Shown here piece after piece: positions 32,567-44,092 of a stretch of 64,000 bases of DNA (position 1 is its first letter; the number at the start of each line of letters is the position of its first letter). The position numbers and the translations under genes were made by a program. The notes beneath the pieces were generated by a model. It was not told where the DNA came from and did no database searches. It worked only from the letters and a program-made list of their open reading frames with translations. Source of the DNA: Hysterangium stoloniferum (Eukaryota; Basidiomycota; Agaricomycetes; Hysterangiales; Hysterangiaceae); NCBI GenBank assembly GCA_015178975.1, contig WHVD01000015.1, forward strand, positions 744,001-808,000, written 5' to 3'.

Positions 32567-33843
32567 ACACTTCCAGTCAGTTTCCAGAATAATTATGACA
32601 TGAATTCCTTATTCCACATAGAGTATTTTGTCTGTCTGACAAGTATTCATTCATCTGTCTATAATATTCTAGTTTTGGAAAATGGTTCTGAATATATTTT
32701 ATTGTGTGCTCAAATTGTACTGCAACTAACAGAGTAGCTATATTCATCCATAAAGATGTACTTACACTCAGTTTGAATCTTAACACAGTCCTGTCTTCTG
32801 TATCTGTCATCCCCTGCTTGGTATCCTGGACTCCTTGGTTTCCAGATATCCTTGACTCTGCTTGTTCTTTGATCCCTCAGATTCACCCTCACACTTGTTC
32901 TCAGGTCCAGGAATGTGCTAAGTATTTGTCAACTTGAAATCAGGAAAACCAAACATTTTTGCAAGGGTGTAGCATATGCTGAAGCCAACCCCTTCCTGTA
33001 TCTGGCAATATTCTGAAAGCTCCCAGAGTATTTCCTGGAAAGTTCTCAGACTATTACCTAGAAAATTCCCAGTAAATCTTGTACTTAATGGAGTTCAGAG
33101 TTAAGCCACCCACACTATGTACATATGTATGTGAGAGCACAGATTTCAGAAAATATGTACATCTCATCCCAAAGATTAAGTCTTAACCCAAATAATAAAT
33201 AATTTTGTTTAACCATGACATTTGTGCATATTTTAAAAGTCACACAGATACCAGAGAATACATCCTATCCCAAAGATAAGGTAACAACCCATTCATGTAT
33301 ATTTAAAAGAAGATACAAGTCTTAAATATAAGCTTTTAGGGTGATGCAATATAAACTCCTAAAACATGTAGTCATAGCCAGAGGAAATAGTCTCACTTAT
33401 AAATATGAGGGCTTTTCCATAAAATTTTGTATATTCAATAAATTGTGACTATCCTCCAAGGGTCAATTGGCTATGTATGTACTTACATAGACCCACCCAG
33501 GAACAGTCAATAACCTCCAGGTGAAGAAAAACTGATCCATGGAACATCAGCCACTTGAACACAGTAGTAAACAACTAACCAAATGAACCTAATGAGACCT
33601 AACATGAATAATACTATATACCATGGCAGAAGCTGAATTTTATAGCTCATCCATCATTGCTTTGTGAAATTTCAAGCACACACTGCCCAGACAGTTCACA
33701 AAACTGTGAGATAGTAATACTATGTACATATGTAGTTATGTAGATTGTTCACACATGTTGTGCATAAAGGACCAAAGGATGGAACTCCAAAGCATTGATA
33801 GAACTGCAATGTACAGAGACAGATGTATTTGAACAATGATCTT
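32567..33843. repeat. Decayed LTR and dispersed repeat, minus orientation
   Basis: The conserved LTR motif occurs in diverged form at 32962-32992, indicating an old family-A-type LTR. From 33134 to 33462 the sequence is the reverse complement of about 2786-3130. No gene is seen. Confidence 0.55.
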
Positions 33844-34051
33844 TGTTAGACACCATGCAATATTTACATGGGCAGCAAGTACATTAGAATGGTAAATTGG
33901 AAGAGGATCAGGGCACAGACTAGTGACCCTAGTGGTCAAATAGACCACCACTCTGACCACATGGTGGACAGAACCAAAGCCATGGATAGGAACTACATAT
34001 GTACTATAGGCACATATAGGTACTTAGGGTTCCAAGCCAAATATTCCAACA
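33844..34051 (-). mobile_element. Short LTR, homologue of 23942-24126
   Basis: On the minus strand it reads TGTTGGAATATTTGG...GTGTCTAACA, 208 bp, collinear with 23942-24126. No clear target duplication is seen. It lies just beyond the last exon of the GTPase gene. Confidence 0.65.
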
Positions 34052-34094
34052 AAGTAGTCACCTGGTGCTCCATAACATATTTCACAAATGAGAA

Positions 34095-37000
34095 CTAATA
34101 CTGACTGGAAGTGGTGAGAGCTACATATAACAACCACAAGTGGTCCAGTAAGTATCATCACTAGCAGATAATTAAAGGAAAAGAAACATACCAGGGACAT
34201 TCTTCTTCAATATATCAAAGACCACATCACTGTCTGCATTTCCACAAGAAATTGTTTCTTGAAATGCTTTCTTCACATCATGGACCAAAGTCCTAGCTGA
34301 GGAAGCTATATAAGACTTAGCAGTCTCATGAAAGTTGAAATCCAGTGGAGCATCAAACAAATGACAACCCATGACCATGGCAACTAAGAATGATGTATTA
34401 AAGAATGAAACAAGTTGCACAAGTAAGTGCAAACTACCAATGCTAAGCAAAACAACCTTGCATTGGGATGAGCCAGAAGAAAACTGAAAGATAAAATAAA
34501 CAAATGGTAACCATTAGCTAAATATTCACAAGGGTTATTACACACCTTATATGTGGGATGTGTGGAGATAGACAGAAAGCATTGTTTGAGGTAGTAATCC
34601 TGGTGGAATAAAGAAAAAAAAAAAACAGAAAACAAATATAGAAAATAGAAACAATTACAAAATAAAGAGAGGTCAGACCCAGGAAGAGAAGCCATGAGGG
34701 GGGAAACAGGGAGACAAAAGTCAGAAACTCACATCCTGGGAGGAGCATGCCAAGGGAGATAAGCCATGAAGAGGAAGCAGGGAGACAAGAGTGAGAAACT
34801 CACATCCTGGGGAAGAGCATGCCAAGGGAGATGAGCCATGAAGAGGAAACAGGGAGACAAAAGTCAGAAACTCACATCCTGGGAAGAGCATGCCAAGAGA
34901 GATGAGCCATGAGGGTCAGAGATGCAGGACAAAGGTCAGAAGCTCACCCGCTGGGGAGAGCATCCCAGGGGAGATGAGCCATGAGGGACAGACAAGGAAG
35001 AAAAAGTCAGAAACTCACTTCCTGGGAAGAGCATGCCAAGGGAGATGAGCCACAAGGGGCAGACAAGGAGGACAAGTCAGAAACTCACTTGCTGGGAAGA
35101 GCATGCCAAGGAAGATGAGCCATGATGGGCAGACAAGGAGGGAAAAGGCAGAAACTCACTCCCTGGGAAGAGCATGCCAAGTAAGATGAGCCATGAGGGG
35201 CAGACAAGGAGGAAAATGTCAGAAACTCACAAGCTGGGAAGAGCATTCCAAGGGATATCAGGCATAAGGGACAGATGGGATGAAAAAGTCAGGAACTCAC
35301 TCCCTGGAAAGGGCATGCCAATGGAGATGAGGCATAAAGGGCAGACAAGGAGGAAAAAGTCAGAAACTCACAAGCTGGGAAGAGCATTTCAAGGGAGATG
35401 AGCCATGAGGGGCAAACAAGGAGGAAAAAGTCAGAAACTCACTTGCTGGGAAGAGCATGCCAAGGGAGATGAGCCATGAGAGGCAGACAAGGAGGAAAAA
35501 GTCACAAACTCACAAACTGGGAGGAGCATGCCCATGGAGATGAGCCATGAAGGGCAGACAAGGAGGAAAAGTGAGAAACTCACTAGCTGGGAAGAGCATA
35601 CCAAGGGATATCAGGCATAAGGTACAAACAAGGAGGAAAAAGTCAGCAACTCACCCCCTGGGAAGCAATGGAGATGAGCCATCAGGGGCAAACAAGGCAG
35701 AATAAGTCAGAAGCTCACTTGCTGGGAAGAGCAACCCAGGGGAGATGAGCCATAAGGAGCAGACAAGGAGGAAAAGTCAGAAACTCACAAACTGGGAAGA
35801 GCATGCCAATAGAGATGAGCCATGAGAGGCAGACAAGGAGGAAAAAGTGAGAAACTCACTAGCTGGGAAGAGCATGCCAAGGGATATCAGGCATAAGGCA
35901 CAGATGGGATGAAAAAGTCAGGAACTCACTCCCTGGGAAGGGCATGCCAATGGAGATGAGGCATAAAGGGCAGACAAGGAGGAAAAAGTCAGAAACTCAC
36001 TTGCTGGGAAGACCATGCCAATGGAGATGAGCCATGATGGGCAGACAAGGAGGAAAAGTCAGGACTCACTTGCTAGGAAGACCATGCCAAGGGAGATGAG
36101 CCATGAGGGGCAGACAAGGAAACAGTCAGAAACTCACTTCCTGGGAAGAGCATGCCAAGGGATATGAGCCATGGGAGGCAGACAAGGAGGAAAAAGTCAG
36201 AAACTGACTTGCTGGGAGGGCCATGAGAGATGAGCCATGAGGTGTAGACAAGGAGAAGGTCAGGACTCACTTGCTAGGAGGAGCATGCCATGGGAGATTA
36301 GCCATGAGGGGCAGACAAGGAGGAAACTCACTTCCTGGAAAGAGCATACCAAGAGAGATGAGCCATGAGGGCCAAACAAGGAGGAAAAAGTGACAAACTC
36401 ACTTCCTGAGATGAGCATGCCAGGAGATATGAGCCATGAGATGCAAACAAGGAGGAACCAGTCAGGAACTAACTCCCTGGGAAGACCATGCCAATGGAGA
36501 TGAGCCATGAGGGGCAGACCAGGCAGAAAAAGTCAGAAACTCACAAACTGGAAAGAGCATTCCAAGGGAGATGAGCCATGGGGGGCAGATAAGGAGGAAA
36601 AGTCACAAACTCACAAACTGGGAAGAGCATGCCAAGGGAGATGAGCCATGAGGGGCAGACAAGGAGGAAACAGTCAGAAACTCACGAACTGGGAAGAGCA
36701 TGCCATGGGAGATGAGCCATGAGGAGTAGACAAAGAGGAAAAGTCAGAAACTCACTCGCTGGGAAGAGCATGCCAAGGGAGATGAGCCATGAGGAGCAGA
36801 CAAGGAGGAAAAGGTCGAAACTCACTTCCTGGGAAGAGCATGTCAAGGGATATGAGCCATGAGGTGCAAACAAGGAGGAAAAAGGCAGGGACTAACTCCC
36901 TGGGAAGACCATGCCGACAGAGATGAGCCATGAGGGGTAGGAAAAGAGGAACAAGTCAGGAACTAACTCCCTGAGAAGACCATGCCAATGGAGATGAGCC

Positions 37001-40000
37001 ATGGGAGGCAGACAAGGAGGAAAATGTCAGAAACTCACTTGCTAGGAAGACCATACCAAGAGAGATGAGTCATGAGGTGTAGACAAGGTAGACCAGTCAA
37101 GACTCACTTGCTGGGAAGAGTATGCCAAGGGAGATGAGCTATGAGGGGGAGACAAGGAGGAAACAGTCAGAAACTCACAAGCTGGCAAGAGTGTGCCAAG
37201 GGAGATGAGCCATGAGGGACAGACAAGGAGGAAAAGGTCAGAAACACACTTCCTGTGAAGAGCATGCCAAGGGAGATGAGCCATGAGGAGCAGACCAGGG
37301 AAAAATCACGAACTCACAAACTGGGAAGACCATGCCAAGGGAGATGAGCCATAAGGGGCAGACAAGGAGGAAAAGTCACAAACTCACAAACTGGGAAGAG
37401 CATCCCAAGGGAGATAAGCCATGAGGGCCAGACAAGGAGGCAAAGTCAGAAACTCACTCGCTGAGAAGAGCATCCAGAGATGAGCCATGAGGGGCAGACA
37501 AGGAAGAAAAGGTCAAAAACTAACTCCCTGGGAAGACCATGTCAACAGAGATGAGCCATGTGGGACAGACAAGGAGGAAAGGTCAGAAACTGGGAAGACC
37601 ATGCCAAGGGAGATGAGCCATGAGGGGTAGACAAGGAGGACAAGTCAGAAACTCACTCGCTGGGAAGAGCATCCCAAGGAAGATGAGCCATGTTGAGCAG
37701 ACAAGGAGGAAATGATCAGAAACTTGCTAACTTGGAAGAGCATGCCAAAGGAGATTAGCCATGAGGGGCAGACAAGGTGGAAAAGCCAAAAACTCACAAA
37801 CTGGGTAGAGCATGCCAAGGGAGATGGCCCATGAGAGCAGATAAAGTGGAAAAGGTCACAACCTCACAAACTGGGCAGAACATGCCAAGGGAGATGAGCC
37901 ACGGGGCAAACAAGGAGGACAAGTCAGAAACTCACCCGCTGGGAAGAGCATGCCAAGGGAGATGGGCCGTGAGGGGCAGACAAGGAGGAAAAGGTCAGAA
38001 ACTTACCACCTGGGAAGAGCATGCCAAAGGAGATTAGCCATGAGGGGCACACAAGGAGGAAAAGCTTGAAACTCACAATCTGGGAAGAGCATGTCAAGGG
38101 AGATGAGCCATCAGTGGCAGACAAGGAGGAAAAAGTCTGAAACTCACAAACTGGGAAGTGCATGCCAACAGAGATGAGCAATGAGGGTAGATGAAGAGGA
38201 AAAAGTCTGAAACTCACAAGCTGGGAAGAGCATCCCAATGGAGATGAGCTATGAGGAGCAGAGAAGGAGGAAAACATCTGAAACTCACTCGCTGGGAAGA
38301 GCATGCCATGGGATATTAGCCAAGAGGGCCTGACAGGCAGGAAAAACTTACATCCTATAATGACCACCCCAACAATTGTCCAAGAGGTCAGTTGAGTCTG
38401 TAATAATGCTTCTGATTACAGGCAAGAAACAAATCCTCACCACCTGCAATCCAAGACACAAACCCCTTTGAGTATCCTTCTTCCATTTGATACAAAAGAA
38501 AAACACATACACTCTAATGTACATCCAATCAATCCACCACTCAGTACATCCATATCCCTAGTCATGAGTAGATCACTAACCTCCTAAATTGTCCCCAACA
38601 CATTTAGCCATGGGATGCCACAGAGTTGGATACACTCACTCTCTGTAGGTAATCCACACAATCAAAGAGGGTAAGCATTGTTATCCAGACCTTGACAACA
38701 CATTTAACCAGAGATCACATACAGTCTGTTGGTAACATGAAACCAAAGTATCATGAACTGAATTCCAAACCTTGGATATGCAGCACTTACAGCCTATCTC
38801 AAACACAGCTTTTCACAAGTGTACTATAGCTGTTTGGGGCAGAGACTCACATCAACCTGTTTTAGAATTACAAATATGGCATTAGTATTACTCAGTAACC
38901 AAATCCACAGAATATTCCAACTCACAGCCTATCAAGTTCACACAGGCAGAAAACTGCTGTGAGTGGATGAAGTATGTAATTAGAACTCAGCGAGAATTTA
39001 CATTCTTTTCAGAATGTAGCAATCATATAAGGTTAACTCCAATATAACCATACAGTAAGCAAAAAAAGGGTTGCAATGTTCAGTAAATTTTAACTCAAAT
39101 GCTTATAACTCCAGAAATAAATTAGCTAAAATTAGGAAGAAATATAAGTTAGAAAGCCCTGTTTCTGAACTTTGACATGATAAGCAAGTTTGTTCAAAAA
39201 TATTCACTCATTGTTGAGATATTAAATATTTTGTACAGGAGTATCATTGCAACCCTTTTTTTGCTTTTGTTCTGTATATGAAAGGGCAGTTGTACTGGTG
39301 TTTCTGATCCATTGTTAGATTGTATTTGATTGTGTAATCATGTGACATGTTTAAAACATTCAACACATGACAAGCAGACCACAACAGTCTTGTTGATTCC
39401 AGCATACAGCCTCTTCTATTTCTCAATGCAAGTACATCCTCTCCCTCTTGGATTCTGGTCATTCTGCTCACCAGATTTCATCAGCCACTGGTCTACACAT
39501 CAGTACCATCTCCAGACTTCACAGAAAACACCATCCTTACCTGAAGAAGTCCACTGGTGGACATCCTTCCAAGCTTTCTGAGGTTGATAGTCACTATACC
39601 CAGTATCTCATCACCTCAGAGAAGGCTGAAAATGCCTCTCAGATCACCCAGATCCTTCAGAACACTACCAACCAGTCTCTCACATCCCAGACAACTCATA
39701 ACCCTGAAGTTAGCTGGTATGAAAGCTGTGGTAAAGGCCAAGAAGCCCCTTCTTACCAAGAGGCATAGGAAGGAGAGGATGGATTTTGCTCTGGCTCATT
39801 TGGATTGGACTATAGAGGACTGGAAGACTGTTGTATGGTCTGATGAGACCAAAATGAATAGGCTGGGGTCAGATGGGAAGAGGTGGGCTTGGAAGAAGGC
39901 AGAGGAGGGTCTGAGTGATAGGCTTGTGAAGGAGACTGTAAAGTTTGGGGGTGGATCTCCGATGATGTGGGGCTACATGCTGTGGGAGGGAGTTGGGTAT

Positions 40001-43000
40001 GTATACAAGATTGATGGGAGGATGGATGGAGAGTTATACACCAATATTCTGCAAGATGAACTCCAGAGAAGGCAAGAATCCCTCCACTATCATCTTCCAG
40101 CAGGATAATGATCCCAAGCACAAGTCCAAGAAAGCTACAACTTGGTTTGAAGATCATGGATACAAGGTCCTTCCTAGGCCAGCACAGTCCCCTGACCTCA
40201 ATCCTATTGAATATCTCTGGGATCATCTGAAAAAGTAGCTGGGAAAGTATGAGAGGACCCTAGGAGGGATATTGGAGTTGTGGGAGGGGGTACAAGTAGA
40301 GTGGGATAAAATAATGCCAGAAGTGTGCCAGAATTTGATTGAAAGTATGCTTAGGAGGGTTGCAGCAGTGGTCAAGGCTAAAGGAGGTCATTGTTAAGAA
40401 CTAAAAACTGACTAAATGTCGGTGGCCGACAGGGACCGATCGGAAGGACTTGGCTTCAGCTTATGTGCTGCACCCTCGCAAATATCCGTAGGGTGTCCTT
40501 AAATTTTGGGTGGGTGAAGACTAATCCTAAAGAGCTCCTCTCGGCAAGATACCGATCGGAACTGAAGGACAAGTCGAGGGTCGGGCCAAGGGGGTCGGGG
40601 CCAGGAGTGGGCGAGCACACACAAAGGTGGATGGGGGATTCTTAGTATGAGACTGTTACAGACGTATGAGGGTATTCTGAGTCGATATTCTGATTGCCTA
40701 GTAACTACAACTACAGCAGGTTCATATACAAGTAACAGGCATTTAGAAAATACTAATGGGGAGAAGGGCGGAAAACGGTATTAACAATAAGCTTGACTAG
40801 GAACGGGAAGTTTATGATTAGTTCGGAGGCCGATGATAACCGAGAGCGGGATTACGATAAAAGGAAATAGTTCAAAGACTACAAATATAGATAGACATAT
40901 ATGAAACATAAGATTGAACGGATCAACATAATAACAGGGGACGTATCAAAGTTTGACCAGACAATACGAGTTATTTTGATGTGGGCGTAAATGGAGTTTG
41001 ATCTTCGCGAAAACATACATCAGCTTCAGGGCCAATGGTTTCCGAGATGGTGACTTGAAACATTGATAGGTGGCGATAACCTTGGGACCGATAGGGTTGC
41101 GACACGGTCGTAACAGTCATACCAAGTACTAGAATGCATAGCTTTATGTTTATAAAATGAAAGCAAAAAAAGGGTTGCAATGATACTCCTGTACACAATA
41201 TTTAATATCTCAACAATGAGTGAATATTTTTGAACAAACTTGCTTATCATGTTAAAGTTCAGAAACAGGGCATTCTAACATATATTTTATTCTAATTTTA
41301 GCTAATTTATTTCTGGAGTTATAAGCATTTGAGTTAAAATTCACTGAACATTGCAACCCTTTTTTTGCTTACTGTATAAGCATACTCACTTTCTGTGCGG
41401 TTTCAAACCAGTAGGATTATACTCTTATTAGTCTGCATCAATGATTTATGCATTAGATGTGAGTACTTACATCCTGAGTCATGCATGCATAGTTGAGCCA
41501 CCAAAGGAACATGCAGTACAAAAAGACTCACCATCTGCCACATTGTAGTTTACAGGAACAGCTATGAGTCAGTATATGCAAAACTGAGCAGAGACACTCA
41601 CATCCTATTGGCAATGTACCAGATGAAGCTCATACAGCACTGAAACAACAGCAAGGGCTTACCACCTGTCAAATATGTATGCCAGAAGCCAAACAAAAAC
41701 ATGAAGAAGCCATACTCACAATCTATGTAAAAGAGGACAGTGGACAATAAACTACCTTGAGCAGTATTATAATTATATTTGCTATAATACTCACCAGCTG
41801 GAAAAATAATAATAATATAATTCAATGATTGTGAACAGGATGAAGTAGACTGCAGTAAAATGTGCTTTACATACTTTCTGTGGTGAGCAGGGAGAAGAGG
41901 AGATCAACATAATGATAACACTTCCCCAAACTAGACCTACATTCTGCTCAGAGGCAATGATGTGAAGTTAGATGAGGCAATAGCCTTCACAAGGATGATC
42001 AACTCACAAACTGAAAGGCCAAGATACTGAGATCAATAATCTCCAGACATTGTCAACATATGTATGGACACTCACGCTCTACCAACAAAATATCAGGGAA
42101 TGACAAGACAAGAGGATAGCTTCAAGTCACTCACGGGCTGTTGTTACCTATGTTAAAACATGATAGTGCAGGTGTTGCAACATTCTCGCACCAAGACGTG
42201 TGGAAAACAACACATAACCTTGCAGAACAAGGATTTTGCTTGTTTTTTGGAAAATCTGCCTGATTCAAGAACAGCTAAGAAAGGTGGTACCCATGCATTC
42301 AATAGTCTATCTTGCATTGGCCATATCCTCCCTCGCCTTGCACCTGCGGTATAATTATCCTTGGGTGTCCATGCATTGGTAGTCTGCTTTTGAAGGTGGA
42401 GAACTGGGTAGCTCACTCGTTGATAACTTGTTTGATACGAGATTCAACATCGATCCGCAATATTGCAGACAGAACAGTTTCAGAGTGTCACAGTCAAGGG
42501 CCTGTGAGGTTTTCACGATCAGCTCATCACAATTAGTACCCTCTTTGTTCATGTTTGAACAGTATGGCTGAGCACGTTGCTGTGTCATCGACAAGAAGCA
42601 ACGTACCACGAAGACGTATGACATAACGAGGCTTGTGTTTTACTTCGTCGAGTCGTTTGAGATATTTCTTTTGAAATATGTCCTCTGCGAGATAGGGAAC
42701 TTGCTTTTCAATTTCTTCAAAAGAAAGATCACCATCATTCCACATTAACTGGTTGCGTGCCTTCTGGTCCAGAGCATCCATCTTCGTGAAAATGGCGATA
42801 ATAGGGACTTGAATGATAATGAGAATAAGCAGTAGAGTAGGCTCAACTGATGAAGCAGACACTCGCTGACCATTTCCCGTGCCGCTCTCAAACATACTCA
42901 TCTCTGCATTGGTCATCCCTCTATCATTGCTAGTTGGCAAACAATACCTGAACCCCAAGAGTCAGAATTGGAAAAATAACTCGGAACTTCAGCGCACCAG

Positions 43001-43526
43001 ATGGAATGCAGTTGATCCTTTAATTGCGCACCCTTTGCTTGGTGTTCGATAAAGTCCTTGACATTTTGCAGCTCGACAGCACCACCCGCTTCGAACCCGC
43101 AGGAGTCATGAAATACGAAGCCGTGAGCCATTGGATATTGAAACTGGTGGTCGATCTCGTGGTTTCCGCGCTAAAAAAACTATCATGAGTGCACCACCAC
43201 TGGAGGTCGAAGTCGATCTGACACAGACCGAGGCTGACGGCTCCAACTTTGAATCGCTCTAAATCAGGTAAGTAAGAAAGAATAAAGTAAAGTGCATTGG
43301 GGATATTGCAGTCAGGTATGGCACAGATCACTTACATTGAGATAGATTGGTTGGCAACCCCGGGCATGGCACACCTTTTCCAGAATGGTTGTCTTTCCAG
43401 CGTTGGCATTGCCAATAACCAAAATTCGAAAACGTTGGATGTGCTATTTGGATATTAGAAAGGAAATCTGCGATTGTGAGTACTCCCTACAAAATTATTG
43501 GAATTTTCAAGCTGTTCTTGCGACAT
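34095..43526 (-). CDS. G-domain GTPase split by a giant array of 3-nt microexons
   Basis: N-terminal exons (minus): 43491-43526, 43336-43443, 43223-43258, 42998-43170, 42871-42947, 42607-42807 and one starting at 42542. The phases agree at every junction. They give a G domain with P-loop GNANAGKT, switch II FHDSCGFEAG (DxxG), HSIWYCLPT, and IIAIFTKMD (TKxD), as in the GTPase family expanded in mushroom-forming fungi. C-terminal exons 34542-34599, 34457-34483, 34192-34383 and 34095-34120 encode a hydrophobic stretch (VFFFWLIPMQVAMVM), then CHLFDAPLDF..ETAKSYIASSARTLVHDVKKAF, resembling the C-terminal region of the same family, and a TAG stop at 34095. Between them lies the array of AG-NNN-GT units (42137-34733). 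Two introns use GTCAG donors. The exon after 42542 is not resolved: its frame runs to a stop at 42355. Met at 43724 is an alternative start. The G-domain assignment is strong; continuity across the array is inferred. Confidence 0.7.
34680..38340 (-). repeat. 70-bp satellite of intron units with a variable triplet, 52 units
   Basis: The unit on the minus strand is GTGAGTTTCTGACTTTTTCC, then a pyrimidine-rich body with CTCAT words usable as branch points, then GCATGCTCTTCCCAG, then NNN. The usual length is 68 + 3 nt. Fifty of 52 units keep a triplet between an AG and a donor; one has a GC donor (about 37728) and one has lost the site (about 37590). The triplets are TTT x9, CAA x9, GGA x7, GAA x6, CTT x4, CGA x4, GAT x3, CTA x2, CGG x2 and ATT, GTG, TTC, GGG once each. 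Intron bodies are nearly identical, so variation is concentrated on the three exposed bases. Confidence 0.93.
39448..40391 (+). pseudogene. Tc1-type DDE transposase, frameshifted
   Basis: Three frames in order contain helix-turn-helix DNA-binding segments (STGGHPSKLS), KAVVKAKKPLLTKRHRKERMDFA, the first Asp in VVWSDETKMNRLGSDG, FGGGSPMMWGYM, the second Asp in IIFQQDNDPKHKSKKA, and the Glu in PDLNPIEYLWDHLKK. Frames change near 39700 and 40070, and a stop follows LKK. The catalytic triad is visible but the reading frame is broken. The extreme C-terminus (KAKGGH) is cut by the solo LTR at 40392. Confidence 0.9.
40392..41115 (-). mobile_element. Solo LTR nested in the Tc1-like element, TSD GTCAT
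   Basis: A 724-bp sequence, TGTTAAGAACT...GGTCGTAACA (plus-strand reading). The perfect 5-bp duplication GTCAT is at 40387-40391 and 41116-41120. It is the reverse-oriented homologue of 46532-47356. The conserved LTR motif is at 40446-40477. Confidence 0.93.
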
Positions 43527-44092
43527 GATGGGCTCGATGTTGAATAGCTGAGATGATGTGCGAAGTGAGATTGTAAGCGATATCGTGGAAAAGACTTGGG
43601 CTAAGCGCCGCTTGCCACGGGAGACGTGCCTATCAATAATGCGATAAAAGGCCATTCCACCGGTGCGGTTTCTAGCCACGGTGGGAAGGTGATTGAAAGG
43701 ATCACACTTGTTACAGCCAACCATAAAAACAGTGTGTTGGAAGCGATGTCATACCAGTGAGTGTCTTCTTATGGTGCAAGCGCTGATGGAGACCAGTGAG
43801 CGTCAATACCATGATTGCAAGGTTCCAACCAAAATTTGATTGAGCACATTTCAAAGCTGGTTTCCTAGCTAGGAAGAAACAAATGATTGTCTACACAGTT
43901 CATTGATATGATAAATAGTACCTTATCTTCCTCGGGAACTGGTTGTCAGAATACAGAGTTTGCCGGTTTAATGCTGAACCCAGGAAATCGAAATAGGCTT
44001 TTCACGATCTTGATGTCTGAAGCCGCACCGCATATGGTGTTGGAATTGGTGATGAAAACACCCTTTTTCCTAGGGGCAGTTCACCCATTTTT

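Larger units (their letters stand above)
39053..41374 (+). mobile_element. Tc1/mariner-like element inside the microexon array, TA TSD
   Basis: The ends CAGTAAGCAAAAAAAGGG...TTTTTTTGCTTACTG are flanked by TA (39051-39052 and 41375-41376). The TIRs are about 215 bp (39053-39272 and 41158-41374). As in the 7138-8737 element, the word AAAAAAAGGGTTGCAATG occurs at both edges of each TIR in inverted order. Length is about 1.6 kb without the nested solo LTR. It sits in the intron between the AAA triplet at 41390 and the GCT triplet at 38926. Confidence 0.92.
38352..42137 (-). other. Older, diverged part of the microexon array
   Basis: On the minus strand, successive intron-like segments of about 50-100 nt are unrelated to each other in sequence. 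Each ends in YAG, then has three nucleotides, then GTGAGT, GTAAGT, GTATGT or GTAGGT. Triplets lie at 42135, 42076, 42008, 41941, 41875, 41795, 41720, 41663, 41602, 41532, 41471, 41390 and, beyond the Tc1 insertion, 38926, 38791, 38723, 38640, 38581, 38511, 38441 and 38352. They read CCC, AGC, TTT, AAT, AAA, CTG, ATT, GTG, GAT, ATG, GAT, AAA, GCT, GCT, ACT, AGA, GAG, AGT, GTG, GAT. One site (38851-38856) exposes six nucleotides. None is a stop codon. Confidence 0.72.

Noticed and set aside
34680-38340. CRISPR-like array
   Set aside because: There is a regular repeat with a short variable element, but the variable part is 3 nt and the genome is eukaryotic; splice-site logic fits and CRISPR does not.
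35174-38367. Minus-strand ORFs such as MAHLPWHALPSK..VSDLFLLVCP
   Set aside because: These are unspliced read-throughs of the satellite. The splice-site pattern, not the translation, is conserved.
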